Positions 19,563-27,832 of a stretch of DNA of 64,000 nt are shown here, one piece after another. This DNA comes from Actinoallomurus soli (GTDB lineage: Bacteria > Actinomycetota > Actinomycetes > Streptosporangiales > Streptosporangiaceae), in assembly GCF_024055715.1 (NCBI RefSeq), contig NZ_JAMXMV010000009.1, positions 62,001-126,000 on the forward strand, given 5' to 3'. A program made the position numbers and the translations under genes. Under the pieces are notes generated by a model. That model searched no databases. It was given only the letters and a program-made list of their open reading frames with translations, and was not told the origin of the DNA. How positions within the stretch are numbered: position 1 is the stretch's first letter; each line of letters opens with the position of its first letter.

Positions 19563-20120
19563 TCACGGCCCTGCCGCCGGCCGGCCATCGCCCCTTCCCT
19601 CGGCGGCGTACTGCGGGTTGGTGAGGAACACCAGCCGGAACTTGCCGATCTGGACCTCGTCACCGCCGGACAGACCGGCCTCGTCGATCCGCTCGCGGTT
19701 GACGTAGGTGCCGTTCAGGCTGCCGACGTCGCGTACGGAGAACTGCGCGCCCCTGCGGTAGAACTCGGCATGGCGGCGGGACACGGTGACATCGTCGAGG
19801 AAGATGTCGCTCTCGGGGTGACGGCCCGCCGTGGTCCGGTCGCTGTCGAGCAGGAACCTGCTCCCGGCGTTCGGCCCACGCTTCACCACCAGCAGCGCGG
19901 TGTCGGGCGGCAGCGCCTCGACCGCCATCTGGTCCGGAGACAGCTCCTCGCCCGGCTCGACGTCCGGGATCGCGCCGAGCGAGATCGTCGACGTCGAGTC
20001 TCCCGGCTCGCCCGGAACCGGCGGCGCCGCGCTACGGGAGAGCGGGGTTCCGCACTGCGAGCAGAAGTTGGCATTCTCCGGATTGGCGTGACCACACTGC
20101 GTGCAGTAGACGCTCGGCAT
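19563..20120 (-). CDS. garA: FHA-domain regulator GarA/OdhI-type with N-terminal zinc ribbon
   Basis: A 185-residue protein. Residues 1-25 form a zinc ribbon (CTQCGHANPENANFCSQCG). Residues about 41-48 (DSTSTISL) are a probable phosphothreonine motif for PknB-type kinases, in the place of ETTSVFR in mycobacterial GarA. The FHA domain (about 72-165) keeps GSRFLLD, the AGRHPESDI loop with R and S, DVTVSRRHAEF and DVGSLNGTYVN. GarA/OdhI proteins inhibit 2-oxoglutarate dehydrogenase and related enzymes when unphosphorylated. The neighbours are ftsR on one side and the DUF881 genes on the other, with no gcvH between. Confidence 0.9.
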   Translation of the reverse strand: MPSVYCTQCGHANPENANFCSQCGTPLSRSAAPPVPGEPGDSTSTISLGAIPDVEPGEELSPDQMAVEALPPDTALLVVKRGPNAGSRFLLDSDRTTAGRHPESDIFLDDVTVSRRHAEFYRRGAQFSVRDVGSLNGTYVNRERIDEAGLSGGDEVQIGKFRLVFLTNPQYAAEGRGDGRPAAGP

Positions 20121-20430
20121 TTATCGGCTCGGCCTCCTACCTATGGCCTCGGGTGTGCCTCTGGCACCGTACGGTACGGACGTCGAGCACTGAGGGCACC
20201 GCCGGCACCGTACCTTCGGTCGGCCTCAGCACACGATCCCCCCTCCAAGCACCGCCGGTCATGGCGCTCTCACTCCCTCGTCCGCCACGTCGGCGGTTGC
20301 CGCAACTTACGCGGCAATGACCGAGGGGTCAACCATGACAAGAGTCCTGTCTTCCAACGCTACCTTCGACAGTGATCGTCGGTCCACGCCGCCGCGCTGT
20401 GAAGCTCCGGCGCGCGGCCGGCGCCACGGT
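20121..20430. other. Intergenic region where gcvH would be expected, 310 bases
   Basis: In M. tuberculosis gcvH lies between the DUF881 and garA genes. Here the interval has no coding sequence resembling H-protein in any frame. It probably holds the garA promoter; the leader of garA has AGGAGG about 13 bases before the ATG. Confidence 0.6.
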
Positions 20431-21174
20431 CTACGGCGACCGTACCGCACGGATCATGATCCGCTGTTCCTGAGCCACGTTCCCCCGCGCGCCGTCATTA
20501 CGCAGCGTCTGCAGCACGCCGCCCGGAATGTTCAGCGCCGTCGCGAGCGTGTGCGGATCTCCGATCACGAGGAAGACGTACGGCCGCGACAAGATCTGCC
20601 CGTCGGCGACGACACCGCCGGACGCCGCGTCGGCGAAGTAGGTGCTGACGCCGACGCGCACGTCGCCGACCTGGATCACCTCGGCTCCCGCGTCGCGCAG
20701 TTCCTCCAGCGCGTCGAGGAGGTCCTCCGCCCGCAGCCGGCCCCGCGGGTCGTCGATCGTCAGCCGGATGCCGGGACCCGCCGCCGGCAGCGTCCCGGCG
20801 AGCATCCCGTACGTCGCGGCGCGCTTGCGCGCGTCCTCGACCGCGGTCTGGCCCTGCGTGTCGCGTTCGAGGCCGGCCTTGGTGTTCTCCAGATCGCGTA
20901 TGTCACCGCGCAGCCGCTCCGAACGCTGCGACAGGTCGCCCAGGATGCCCACCAGCTCGTCCTGCCGTGCCGTCGCGAACTTCGTGCTCCGGTCGTTGGA
21001 CCGGACCTCGGCCGTGACGGCGAACCCGAGCACCGCGCACAGCACCCCGATGAGGAGTCGGCCGGCCGGCCGGCGCCCGCTCTTCCGGCGCGCGGCACCG
21101 GCGTCGCTCCGCTCCGGCTCGGGGACGTCCCGCGCCTCCGGCTCACGGGCGCCCCGCCCTCCCGGCTCGCTCAT
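20431..21174 (-). CDS. DUF881 membrane-anchored protein (Rv1825-type)
   Basis: A 247-residue protein with a charged N-terminus, one membrane helix (RLLIGVLCAVLGFAVTAEV) and an extracytoplasmic coiled coil (LVGILGDLSQRSERLRGDIRDLENTKAGLERD split) followed by the DUF881 domain (GPGIRLTIDDPRG, VNELRDAGAEVI-like LEELRDAGAEVIQVGDVRV, PYVFLVIGDPHTLATALNIPGG). DUF881 proteins are conserved near division or envelope genes; the function is unknown. The ATG overlaps the stop of the upstream sbp gene (ATGA). Confidence 0.85.
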   Translation of the reverse strand: MSEPGGRGAREPEARDVPEPERSDAGAARRKSGRRPAGRLLIGVLCAVLGFAVTAEVRSNDRSTKFATARQDELVGILGDLSQRSERLRGDIRDLENTKAGLERDTQGQTAVEDARKRAATYGMLAGTLPAAGPGIRLTIDDPRGRLRAEDLLDALEELRDAGAEVIQVGDVRVGVSTYFADAASGGVVADGQILSRPYVFLVIGDPHTLATALNIPGGVLQTLRNDGARGNVAQEQRIMIRAVRSP

Positions 21175-21503
21175 GCTTGAAACAGCTTGCGGCGGATGGC
21201 GGCGACGTTGGAGAAGATCCGGATGCCGAGGACGACGACCACGCCCGTGGACAGCTGCGACCCCACGCCGAGCTGGTCGCCGAAGAAGACGATCAGCACG
21301 GCGATGATCGTGTTGCTGAGGAACGAGACGACGAACACCTTCTCGTCGAAGACGCCGTCGAGGCGGGCGCGCAGGCCCCCGAACATCGCGTCCAGCGCCG
21401 CCACGATCGCGATGGGCAGATACGGCTGCAGCCACAACGGCACGTCGGGATGGAAGAAGAGGCCGAGGGCGATCCCCGCCACCAGGCCGGCCAGGGCGAT
21501 CAC
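21171..21503 (-). CDS. sbp: Small basic protein Sbp (DUF1290)
   Basis: A 110-residue membrane protein: MIALAGLVAGIALGLFF, then LQPYLPIAIVAALDAMFGGLRARLDGVFDEKVFVVSFLSNTI (split), and a last segment VGVVVVLGIRIFSNVAAIRRKLF-like. The DxMFGGxRA and SFLSN blocks are the family signature. The start is GTG at 21503, with GGGGGAGG upstream. Both ends overlap neighbouring DUF881 genes by four bases, so the three form a coupled unit as in other actinobacteria and some firmicutes. Confidence 0.92.
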   Translation of the reverse strand: MIALAGLVAGIALGLFFHPDVPLWLQPYLPIAIVAALDAMFGGLRARLDGVFDEKVFVVSFLSNTIIAVLIVFFGDQLGVGSQLSTGVVVVLGIRIFSNVAAIRRKLFQA

Positions 21504-22342
21504 TTCGACGGCACCTCCCCCGCGTAGCGGAGACTGGGGGCCGGTGCGGCGGGGAGTCGCACGCTGTCCTCCTGGTGGATGTCGAAGCGGATGCCGAACG
21601 CGGTCTTGAGAGTACGGAACGATCGTGCGGCCGGAGAACCGGCGAACGACCCGTCCAGACGGTCCGGGTCGCCGAGGGCGGTGACGGTGTACGGCCGGGA
21701 CAGCGGCCGGTAGTCCACGAGGATGGCGTCGCCGGCGAAGCGGATCGCGGTCGTGGCGGCCATCCGCTGCCCGTTCACGGCGATGGCGGTCGCACCGGCC
21801 GCCCAGAGCGCGTTGACGAGCCGTTGCATGTCCTGGTCGGAGACCCGGCCGGCCTGCGGGTCCCCGCGGGTGCGCGAGTCGTCCAGGACGACGGTGAGTC
21901 CGGCGCCGTGGACGGGGCCCGCCGCGGCGGCCGCGGCCAGCCGATCCATCTCCCGGCGCGCGGCCCGGCCGGCGTCGCTGCGGGCCAGGGCGGCCCTGCG
22001 GAGCGTGTCGGTCTGGCCGCGGAGCCGGTCGGCCTGCCGCTGCAGCCCGTCGTCCTCCCCGGTCCGCTGCTCGATCTGGCTGAGGAGGGCCCGGCGCTGG
22101 CGCTGGGCGACCGGCTCGCCGCGGCGTACCTGGACGACCGCGACGGCTCCGAGCAGGCCGATGATGAGGGTGCCGGCGAGCAGGCGTGCCCATCGGCCCG
22201 CGCGGCCGCGCCGGTCGCCGCTCGCGGCGCGCCGGGCCGCGGCGGCCTCGTAGCCGGGATCGAGGTCCTTGCCGGCCAGCAGGTCGGCGAGCAGCGACAT
22301 CGAGGCGTCAGGCCGGTTCCAGCGCGTCCCCCGTTCGGTCAT
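21500..22342 (-). CDS. DUF881 membrane-anchored protein (Rv1823-type)
   Basis: A 280-residue protein. Residues 1-55 are cytoplasmic (PDASMSLLADLLAGKDLDPGYEAAAARRA split), one membrane helix follows (LLAGTLIIGLLGAVAVVQV), then a coiled coil rich in Q/R and a DUF881 domain (GAGLTVVLDDSRTRGDPQAGRVSDQDMQRLVNALWAAGATAIAVNGQRM split; PYTVTALGDPDRLDGSF). It differs from its paralogue downstream by the cytoplasmic extension. The ATG at 22342 has GGGAG upstream; the stop overlaps the sbp GTG (GTGA). Confidence 0.85.
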   Translation of the reverse strand: MTERGTRWNRPDASMSLLADLLAGKDLDPGYEAAAARRAASGDRRGRAGRWARLLAGTLIIGLLGAVAVVQVRRGEPVAQRQRRALLSQIEQRTGEDDGLQRQADRLRGQTDTLRRAALARSDAGRAARREMDRLAAAAAAGPVHGAGLTVVLDDSRTRGDPQAGRVSDQDMQRLVNALWAAGATAIAVNGQRMAATTAIRFAGDAILVDYRPLSRPYTVTALGDPDRLDGSFAGSPAARSFRTLKTAFGIRFDIHQEDSVRLPAAPAPSLRYAGEVPSK

Positions 22343-22493
22343 CCGGACATTCTCCCAAGAACGCGGTACCGGCCGGACCCTGGGCATCACGCCTGATCGG
22401 CGGCGTTTCACAGCGAACTCTTAGGAAACGTGCACAGCCTTCGCAGAAACGGGCGGTGAACTGGTTCCCATGCGCAGCAGGGCAGGGGGAGCT

Positions 22494-22907
22494 ATGGGGG
22501 AACAGGCGGGCGCGGTGCCGCTCATGCGGCTGCCGATCAGCGGGTGGGCGGTGCGGATCGGCCGGGCCGCCGCCGATCGCGTCGCGCTCGAGATGTACGA
22601 GGGGCTGCGGCTGGCCGACGTCTGCGTGGCGACCCCGGTCTCACTGTCGGTCCTGCGCGGCGCCTGGCGCAGTCCGCGGGGGGCCGCCGGTTGGGCGCTG
22701 GCCTGGGGACAGTTGCCCGCGGGAGTGTCCGTGGTGACCGCGGAGTTCACGGGGTCGGGCCGCACCCCGGTCATCAGCCGCGTGCCCGCGGTCGTCATCG
22801 AGCGGGCGTACTGGGTGGCGGAGGTCGCCGGGGACTTCGCGGGGGTCACCGTGCACGCCGGGCCGGCGCTGGTGTCCGGCCGGCTCCGCCGCTCCCGCAG
22901 CCGCTAG
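22494..22907 (+). CDS. Hypothetical protein
   Basis: A 137-residue protein from ATG 22494 (or 145 from ATG 22470, in frame). No known domain recognised. It has alternating hydrophobic and polar segments (PLMRLPISGWAVRIGRAAADRVALEM, VATPVSLSVLRGAWRSPRGAAGWALAWGQL, VHAGPALVSGRLRRSRSR split) and a basic C-terminus; no clear membrane helix. The GGGGGA before ATG 22494 supports that start. Codon usage with G/C third positions supports real coding. It is divergent from the DUF881 gene and convergent with the araC-type gene. Confidence 0.5.
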   Translation: MGEQAGAVPLMRLPISGWAVRIGRAAADRVALEMYEGLRLADVCVATPVSLSVLRGAWRSPRGAAGWALAWGQLPAGVSVVTAEFTGSGRTPVISRVPAVVIERAYWVAEVAGDFAGVTVHAGPALVSGRLRRSRSR

Positions 22908-22937
22908 GTGCCGCGCATTCCACGATGACCGTGGGAG

Positions 22938-23921
22938 TCACTGCCTGACCGAGTTACCGACGTCGGTTCGTTGTGACGTCGATTGAGGGCTTGCGGCGGG
23001 AGCGGGGCGATCTGCGACCTTCGCTCGATATCGCCCCGGTGTAATGCCGAACTCCCTTTCGAAGGCGTGGGAGAGTGCGTACGGGCTGCTGTAGCCGACT
23101 CGGCCGGCGATGGTGGCCAGGGTTTCCGGGGTGTCGCGCAGCAGAGTGGCGGCGAGCATCACGCGCCACCACGTCAGGTAAGCCATCGGGGGGCGGCCGA
23201 CCAGGGCGGTGAAACGGCGCGCCAAGGTGGGACGGGAGACGCCCGCCTCCGCGGCCAGGCGGTCGATGGTCCATGGCGCGGCCGGTTCAGAGTGCATCGC
23301 CCGCAGGGCGGCGGCCGTGACCGAGTCGCCCAGTGCGGTGGGCCAGGTTCCGCTGGTGGCCTCGGTCATCCAGGAACGGATCATGTAGACGAGGAGGAGA
23401 TCGAGCAGGCTCGGGAGCGCCACGCAGGAGCCGGGCCGCACCTCGTCCAACTCGCCGCTGAGCAGATCGATCGCCGCCCGGAGTTCGAGGTGGCCGCCTA
23501 CTCGGCTGGGAAGGTGGACGACCTCGGGCAACTCAGCCATGAGCGGGTGCATGCGGCTGCAGTCGAGCCAGTACTTGCCGCAGAGCAGTTCCGTTCCGTC
23601 ACGACCAGGCCGGGCCTGCGGCCCTGTCCCCGCCAGCCATTGTTCGAACGGTACCGCCTTCTCCTCCGCGGCCGCCGCATCGATGGGGGAATCGGCGATC
23701 ACATGGCCTGTGCCATGAGGCAGCAGCACCGCGTCACCCACGCCGAGCGTCACCAGGGCGCCGCCGTCGGTCAGCAGCCGAATGCTTCCCTTCACGACGA
23801 CGTAGAAGCCCGCGCCGTTGTACGGGTCCAGCCGCGCGCACCAGCTCCCGCTCGCCCGCACCCGGTGAAACCAGGGGTGCCCGAGGTGGGCGGCAGAGAT
23901 CGCGTCGCTCACCACATCCAT
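22938..23921 (-). CDS. AraC-family transcriptional regulator with cupin N-domain
   Basis: A 327-residue protein. The N-terminal part (about 10-190) is the AraC cupin type (GFYVVVKGSIRLL, VGDAVLLPHGTGHVIAD). The C-terminal double helix-turn-helix is clear: WTIDRLAAEAGVSRPTLARRFTALVGRPPMAYLTWWRVMLAATLL (split) and TLATIAGRVGYSSPYALSHAFEREFGITPGRYR (split). It is divergent from the metallo-hydrolase gene, with a candidate operator in the 100-base gap, so it probably regulates that gene and perhaps the MFS pump after it. The C-terminal tail is Ser/Thr rich. Confidence 0.9.
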   Translation of the reverse strand: MDVVSDAISAAHLGHPWFHRVRASGSWCARLDPYNGAGFYVVVKGSIRLLTDGGALVTLGVGDAVLLPHGTGHVIADSPIDAAAAEEKAVPFEQWLAGTGPQARPGRDGTELLCGKYWLDCSRMHPLMAELPEVVHLPSRVGGHLELRAAIDLLSGELDEVRPGSCVALPSLLDLLLVYMIRSWMTEATSGTWPTALGDSVTAAALRAMHSEPAAPWTIDRLAAEAGVSRPTLARRFTALVGRPPMAYLTWWRVMLAATLLRDTPETLATIAGRVGYSSPYALSHAFEREFGITPGRYRAKVADRPAPAASPQSTSQRTDVGNSVRQ

Positions 23922-23963
23922 TCGCCAAGCTTATCTCCCGCATCATGCATGAGACGGATTCGT

Positions 23964-23995
23964 ATCTTTTCGACCTTGTCGCGTATCGAAAGGAT
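23964..23995. promoter_or_regulatory. Candidate operator (inverted repeat) between araC-type and metallo-hydrolase genes
   Basis: ATCTTTTCGA at 23964-23973 and TCGAAAGGAT at 23986-23995 form an inverted repeat with one mismatch; the half-site centres are 22 bases apart, about two helical turns. It lies about 42 bases upstream of one start and 26 bases from the other, and this gap is AT-rich for the genome. Confidence 0.45.
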
Positions 23996-24021
23996 CGTTC
24001 GGCGTACCTAGGGTCGAGCGC

Positions 24022-24963
24022 ATGACGAACGAGAACGCAAGTGTGCAGAGCATGGTGCTGGGGGACGTCGAGGTCATCCGGGTCGTGGAATGGCATGAAC
24101 CGTTCCTGCCCACCTCGGGAATGTTCCCGGCGGTCGCTGCCGAGGTATGGCGGGACAACGCGGACTGGCTGACACCGGACCACTGGGAGCCGGACACCGA
24201 TCGGGCGGTGCTTGCCCTGCAGACCTGGGTGCTGCGCAGCGGTGGGCGGACCGTCCTGGTCGACACCGGCGCGGGCAACGGGCGCGAGCGACCGGGCATG
24301 GGGCCCTTCCACCGGTCTCGAAGTGATCTCCCCGGCCTGCTGGTGAAGGCCGGTGTTCACCCGCAGGATGTGGACGTCGTCGTCAACACCCACCTCCACG
24401 TCGATCACGTCGGCTGGAACACCGTCGCCCCAGACGGACAGTGGGTGCCGACATTCCCCAACGCCCAATACCTCATTCCTGCCGCAGACGACTTCCATTA
24501 CGGTCCGGACAACGCGTACGGCAACGACGCGCAGAAGGCCGACCGCCTGATCTACGAAGACAGCATCGCGCCCATCCACGAGGCCGGACAGGCCGTGCTG
24601 TGGGACGGTCTCCATCGCATCGACGACCATCTCATTTTGGAGTCCGCGCCCGGCCACACCCCCGGCTCGTCCGTGCTGCGACTCGCGTCCGGGAGCGACC
24701 GGGCGGTTTTCGTCGGAGACCTGCTGCACAGCCCGGTGCAGATCCTCCAGCCCTGCTGCAACAGCAACGCCTGCCTGGTTCCGGAACAAGCGGCGGCCAG
24801 CCGCCGCCGGATTCTCGGGCGGGCCGCCGATGAACGGGAACTGCTCGTCCCCGCGCACTTCGGTGGTGCGGGCGCGGTGGAAGTCCGGCGAGAGGGCGAT
24901 GGATTCGCCCTCGGCGCATGGGCAACGGCCGATCCGAAGAGGACAGCGTCACTCTCCGAGTGA
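24022..24963 (+). CDS. Metallo-beta-lactamase-fold hydrolase
   Basis: A 313-residue MBL-fold protein. The metal motif is HLHVDHVG (H-x-H-x-D-H) in VVVNTHLHVDHVGWN; further ligands are H of APGHTPGS, D of FVGDLLHSP and H of VPAHFGG. The layout resembles AHL-lactonase-like and related MBL hydrolases, but the substrate is not determined. Start ATG 24022. It is followed by an MFS exporter on the same strand (115-base gap) and is divergent from an AraC regulator, which suggests an inducible detoxification or signal-degradation module. Confidence 0.85.
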   Translation: MTNENASVQSMVLGDVEVIRVVEWHEPFLPTSGMFPAVAAEVWRDNADWLTPDHWEPDTDRAVLALQTWVLRSGGRTVLVDTGAGNGRERPGMGPFHRSRSDLPGLLVKAGVHPQDVDVVVNTHLHVDHVGWNTVAPDGQWVPTFPNAQYLIPAADDFHYGPDNAYGNDAQKADRLIYEDSIAPIHEAGQAVLWDGLHRIDDHLILESAPGHTPGSSVLRLASGSDRAVFVGDLLHSPVQILQPCCNSNACLVPEQAAASRRRILGRAADERELLVPAHFGGAGAVEVRREGDGFALGAWATADPKRTASLSE

Positions 24964-25078
24964 TCCTTCGGTCCGGCGTTCCGCTTGAAGCGCGATCGTC
25001 GCACCCGGCTCAGCCTGCAGAAATCCACGAGCCATCCCGTACGGAACCACCCGACCTCCCAGCCTGGAGGCCTTCTTC

Positions 25079-26635
25079 ATGACGCACACGTCGACCGACC
25101 AGCCGACAACCAGAGCGAGCGGAGCTCTCGTCCCGGTGCTCGCCTTCACGGGCATCGTGGTCTCGGTGATGCAGACCCTGCTGGTCCCGGTGATCAAAGA
25201 TCTGCCGCAACTGCTGGGCACCGAACCGAGCAACGCGACCTGGGTCATCACCTCGACCCTGCTCTCCGGAGCCGTCGCCACACCGATCATGGGCCGTCTC
25301 GGCGACCTCCACGGCAAGCGCAGCATGCTGATCCTCAGCCTCGCGGTGATGGTCATCGGCGCACTCGTCAGCGCCCTCACCAGCGACCTGCTCACGATGA
25401 TCGCAGGCCGGGCCCTCCAGGGCTTCGCGATGAGCGCGATACCCCTCGGTATCGGCCTGATGCGCGACATGCTCCCCCGCGAGAGGCTGGGCTCGGCGAT
25501 GGCCCTCATGAGCTCTTCCATGGGCGTCGGCGGCAGCCTCGCCCTGCCCGCCGCGGCCCTGGTCGCCCAGCACACCGACTGGCACGCCCTCTTCTACGGC
25601 GCCGCCGGCCTCGGCATCCTCTGCCTCGCCCTCACCCTCCTCGTCGTCCCCGAATCCCCGACCCGCGCGCAGGGCACCTTCGACGTCCTGGGCGCGATCG
25701 GGCTGTCCGCCGGTCTGGTCCTCTTCCTGCTCCCGATCACCAAGGGCAACGACTGGGGCTGGACCTCCGGGACCACCCTCGGGCTGTTCGCCGCGGCGGC
25801 GGTCGTACTCGTCCTGTGGGCCATGATGGAGCTACGTCTCAAGGCACCGCTGGTGGACCTGCGCACCACGGCCCGCCCCGCGGTACTCTGCACCAACCTC
25901 GCCTCGATCATGGTCGGCATCTCCTACCTGGCCGCCTCCCTGGTCCTTCCCCAGCTGCTCCAGCTGCCGAAGGCCACCGGCTACGGCCTCGGTCAGTCGA
26001 TGGTGGTCGCCGGCCTCCTCGTGGCACCGCTCGGCCTGACCATGATGCTCACGGCTCCCCTCTACGCCCGGCTGGCCGCGAAGTACAGCCCCAAGGTCAC
26101 CCTGATCCTCGGCATGATGATCATCGCGATCGGCTACGGTGCCGGCCTCGGCCTGATGAGCGCCCCCTGGCAAAGCCTCGTCATCACGGTGATCCTGGGT
26201 CCGGGCATCGGCCTCGCCTACTCCTCCCTCCCGGCCCTGATCATCGGCGCTGTCCGCGCCTCGGAGACGGGCGCGGCCAACGGCCTCAACACCCTGATGC
26301 GCTCGATCGGCTCCTCAGCCTCCAGCGCCGTCATCGGCATGGTCATCGCCAACACCGCGAACGACGTGAACGGGGTCGCGGTCCCGACCATGCACGGCTT
26401 CCGCGTCTCCTTCCTGGTCGCGGCAGGTACGGCCGCGATCGGCCTGCTCATGGCCCTCCTCCTGCCCCGAGCCCGCCCGCCTCATCTCCTCCAGCGGGCG
26501 CTCGCTGATCCTGGACCCGGCGCTCGCCCTCGCACCGAAGCAGACGGCGCGCCGGCCTTCGGTGTCAGGGCGTACGGCGGGCGGCGAGGTCCTCGACGGC
26601 GCGGGCGACCTGCGACGGGGCGGAGATCAGCGTGA
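25079..26635 (+). CDS. MFS drug transporter (DHA2, QacA-like)
   Basis: A 518-codon frame encoding a 14-helix drug:H+ antiporter-type protein: MGRLGDLHGKRSML (motif A), PLGIGLMRDMLPRERLGSAMALMSSSMGVGGSLALPAAA (motif C region, split) and LGPGIGLAYSSLPALIIG near the end. The last hydrophobic helix ends near residue 468. About 50 further residues (HLLQRALADPGPGARPRTEADG...) are not transporter-like and run 71 bases into the antisense of the next gene, so the true C-terminus may have been lost to a rearrangement or frameshift near 26490. Start ATG has no strong ribosome site; GGAGG is at 25067-25071. Confidence 0.85.
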   Translation: MTHTSTDQPTTRASGALVPVLAFTGIVVSVMQTLLVPVIKDLPQLLGTEPSNATWVITSTLLSGAVATPIMGRLGDLHGKRSMLILSLAVMVIGALVSALTSDLLTMIAGRALQGFAMSAIPLGIGLMRDMLPRERLGSAMALMSSSMGVGGSLALPAAALVAQHTDWHALFYGAAGLGILCLALTLLVVPESPTRAQGTFDVLGAIGLSAGLVLFLLPITKGNDWGWTSGTTLGLFAAAAVVLVLWAMMELRLKAPLVDLRTTARPAVLCTNLASIMVGISYLAASLVLPQLLQLPKATGYGLGQSMVVAGLLVAPLGLTMMLTAPLYARLAAKYSPKVTLILGMMIIAIGYGAGLGLMSAPWQSLVITVILGPGIGLAYSSLPALIIGAVRASETGAANGLNTLMRSIGSSASSAVIGMVIANTANDVNGVAVPTMHGFRVSFLVAAGTAAIGLLMALLLPRARPPHLLQRALADPGPGARPRTEADGAPAFGVRAYGGRRGPRRRGRPATGRRSA

Positions 26636-27830
26636 GATGCCGCGCCCCCGGGATCAGGGTCGGGTCCGGGGCGCCGATCCGGCGGGCCGTCTGGGCCGCG
26701 GAGTCCTTGGCGAACACGTGGTCCTCGGCGCCGTACACCACCGCCTTGGGCACACCGACCGATCGCAGCCCGGCCAGCCGGCCGGGAGGCAGTCCGGGCA
26801 CGCCGTACCGCAGCATCCCCCAGATTCCGGCCTCCGCGCCGGCCACCTGGAAGGGCCGGCGCCATTCCTCCACTCCGGCCGCGTCCAGGCGGGGGCAGCC
26901 CGGACCGCACTGCGCGGAGTAGATGGTGCGGATGAGCCAGTCGGAGCGAACGCCCAGACGCAGGAGGGTGGTCCGGTAGGGCGGGATGATCAGGTAGCGG
27001 GCGGCGGAAGGCGGTCCGGCCCCGGTGCTGAGGGCGTCGCCGTCGAGGAACATCAGGCCCCCGACGCGGTCCGGGGAGCGCATCGCGGCGTCCGCGACGG
27101 TCGCGGCACCCGAGGAATGCCCGACCAGCACGGGCCTGCGCAGGCCGAGCGCGTCGATGAAGGCGAGCAGCTGCCGTGTCTGGTGGTCCAGGTCGTACGG
27201 CGCGCGCCGCGAGGTGTACCCGGCCCCGTTGAGGTCCAGGGCGTACACCCGGTGGTCGCGGGCGAGGAACTCGGCGACCGGCTGCCAGGTGTCGGCGGAC
27301 TCGGCCGCCCCGTGCACGAGGACGACCGGCGAGCCGCCGGCGCCCCACGCGCGGTACCGGGTCAGCAGGTCGCCGGTCCGTACGTAGGTGAGCCCGGCGG
27401 GCGGGCGGACCCTGTCGGCGGTGGCCGCGTTGTAGATGAAGGAGAACATCGTCGCGACGACGGCGAGAGCGAGCACCGTCAGGCCCAGTCGTCGCCCCCA
27501 GCGCCGCCACCACGGCCGCCGCGGCCGGCCGGCGGGGACGGGCGTGTCCCCTCCCGGCGGCTCCGGCGGCGCGCCGGTTCGATCCCGCTCGCCGACGCCC
27601 GCCGGCCCTGCCGGTGCGTCGGTCCGGTCGCCCGCGTCCGCCGGTCCCGCCGTGGGGTCGACCGGTCGCGGATCTTCAGTGCGCACCCCGGCGGCGTCCC
27701 CGGGGGCGGGGTGGTTCGGGCGCGGTCCGTCCGGAGCCGCGCCGTCGTTCCGATCGGTCATGAGGCATCCTTCGCCGGCCTCATGACCAAGGTGCCGTGC
27801 TCGATTGCTTTCCTCGCTTCGCTCGGTCAT
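26565..27830 (-). CDS. Membrane-anchored alpha/beta hydrolase
   Basis: About 421 residues from ATG 27830, whose ATGA overlaps the stop of the ManB-like gene; an alternative ATG at 27761 with AAGGA upstream gives 398 residues. A Pro/Asp/Gly-rich disordered segment (to about residue 115) precedes one membrane helix ([22 protein letters not shown]) and an alpha/beta-hydrolase domain outside the membrane: [17 protein letters not shown] oxyanion region, nucleophile elbow GHSSGAATV, acid in VYGAEDHVF and H in PGARHLTLI. Substrate unknown. The 23 codons between the two starts look like an insertion flanked by direct repeats. Confidence 0.8.
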   Translation of the reverse strand: MTERSEESNRARHLGHEAGEGCLMTDRNDGAAPDGPRPNHPAPGDAAGVRTEDPRPVDPTAGPADAGDRTDAPAGPAGVGERDRTGAPPEPPGGDTPVPAGRPRRPWWRRWGRRLGLTVLALAVVATMFSFIYNAATADRVRPPAGLTYVRTGDLLTRYRAWGAGGSPVVLVHGAAESADTWQPVAEFLARDHRVYALDLNGAGYTSRRAPYDLDHQTRQLLAFIDALGLRRPVLVGHSSGAATVADAAMRSPDRVGGLMFLDGDALSTGAGPPSAARYLIIPPYRTTLLRLGVRSDWLIRTIYSAQCGPGCPRLDAAGVEEWRRPFQVAGAEAGIWGMLRYGVPGLPPGRLAGLRSVGVPKAVVYGAEDHVFAKDSAAQTARRIGAPDPTLIPGARHLTLISAPSQVARAVEDLAARRTP

Positions 27831-27832
27831 GA
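27754..27832. repeat. 69-bp segment bounded by direct repeats at a start codon
   Basis: TCGGTCATGA occurs at 27754-27763 and again at 27823-27832, exactly 69 bases apart. Each copy contains a leftward start codon followed by ACCGA. The segment between contains CGCTTCGCTCG-type palindromic sequence and CTCATGAC in the opposite sense. Confidence 0.55.

Noticed and set aside
17610-20375. A 921-codon rightward open frame
   Set aside because: Antisense to four well-supported leftward genes (merR, DUF151, ftsR, garA) and across their intergenic gaps.
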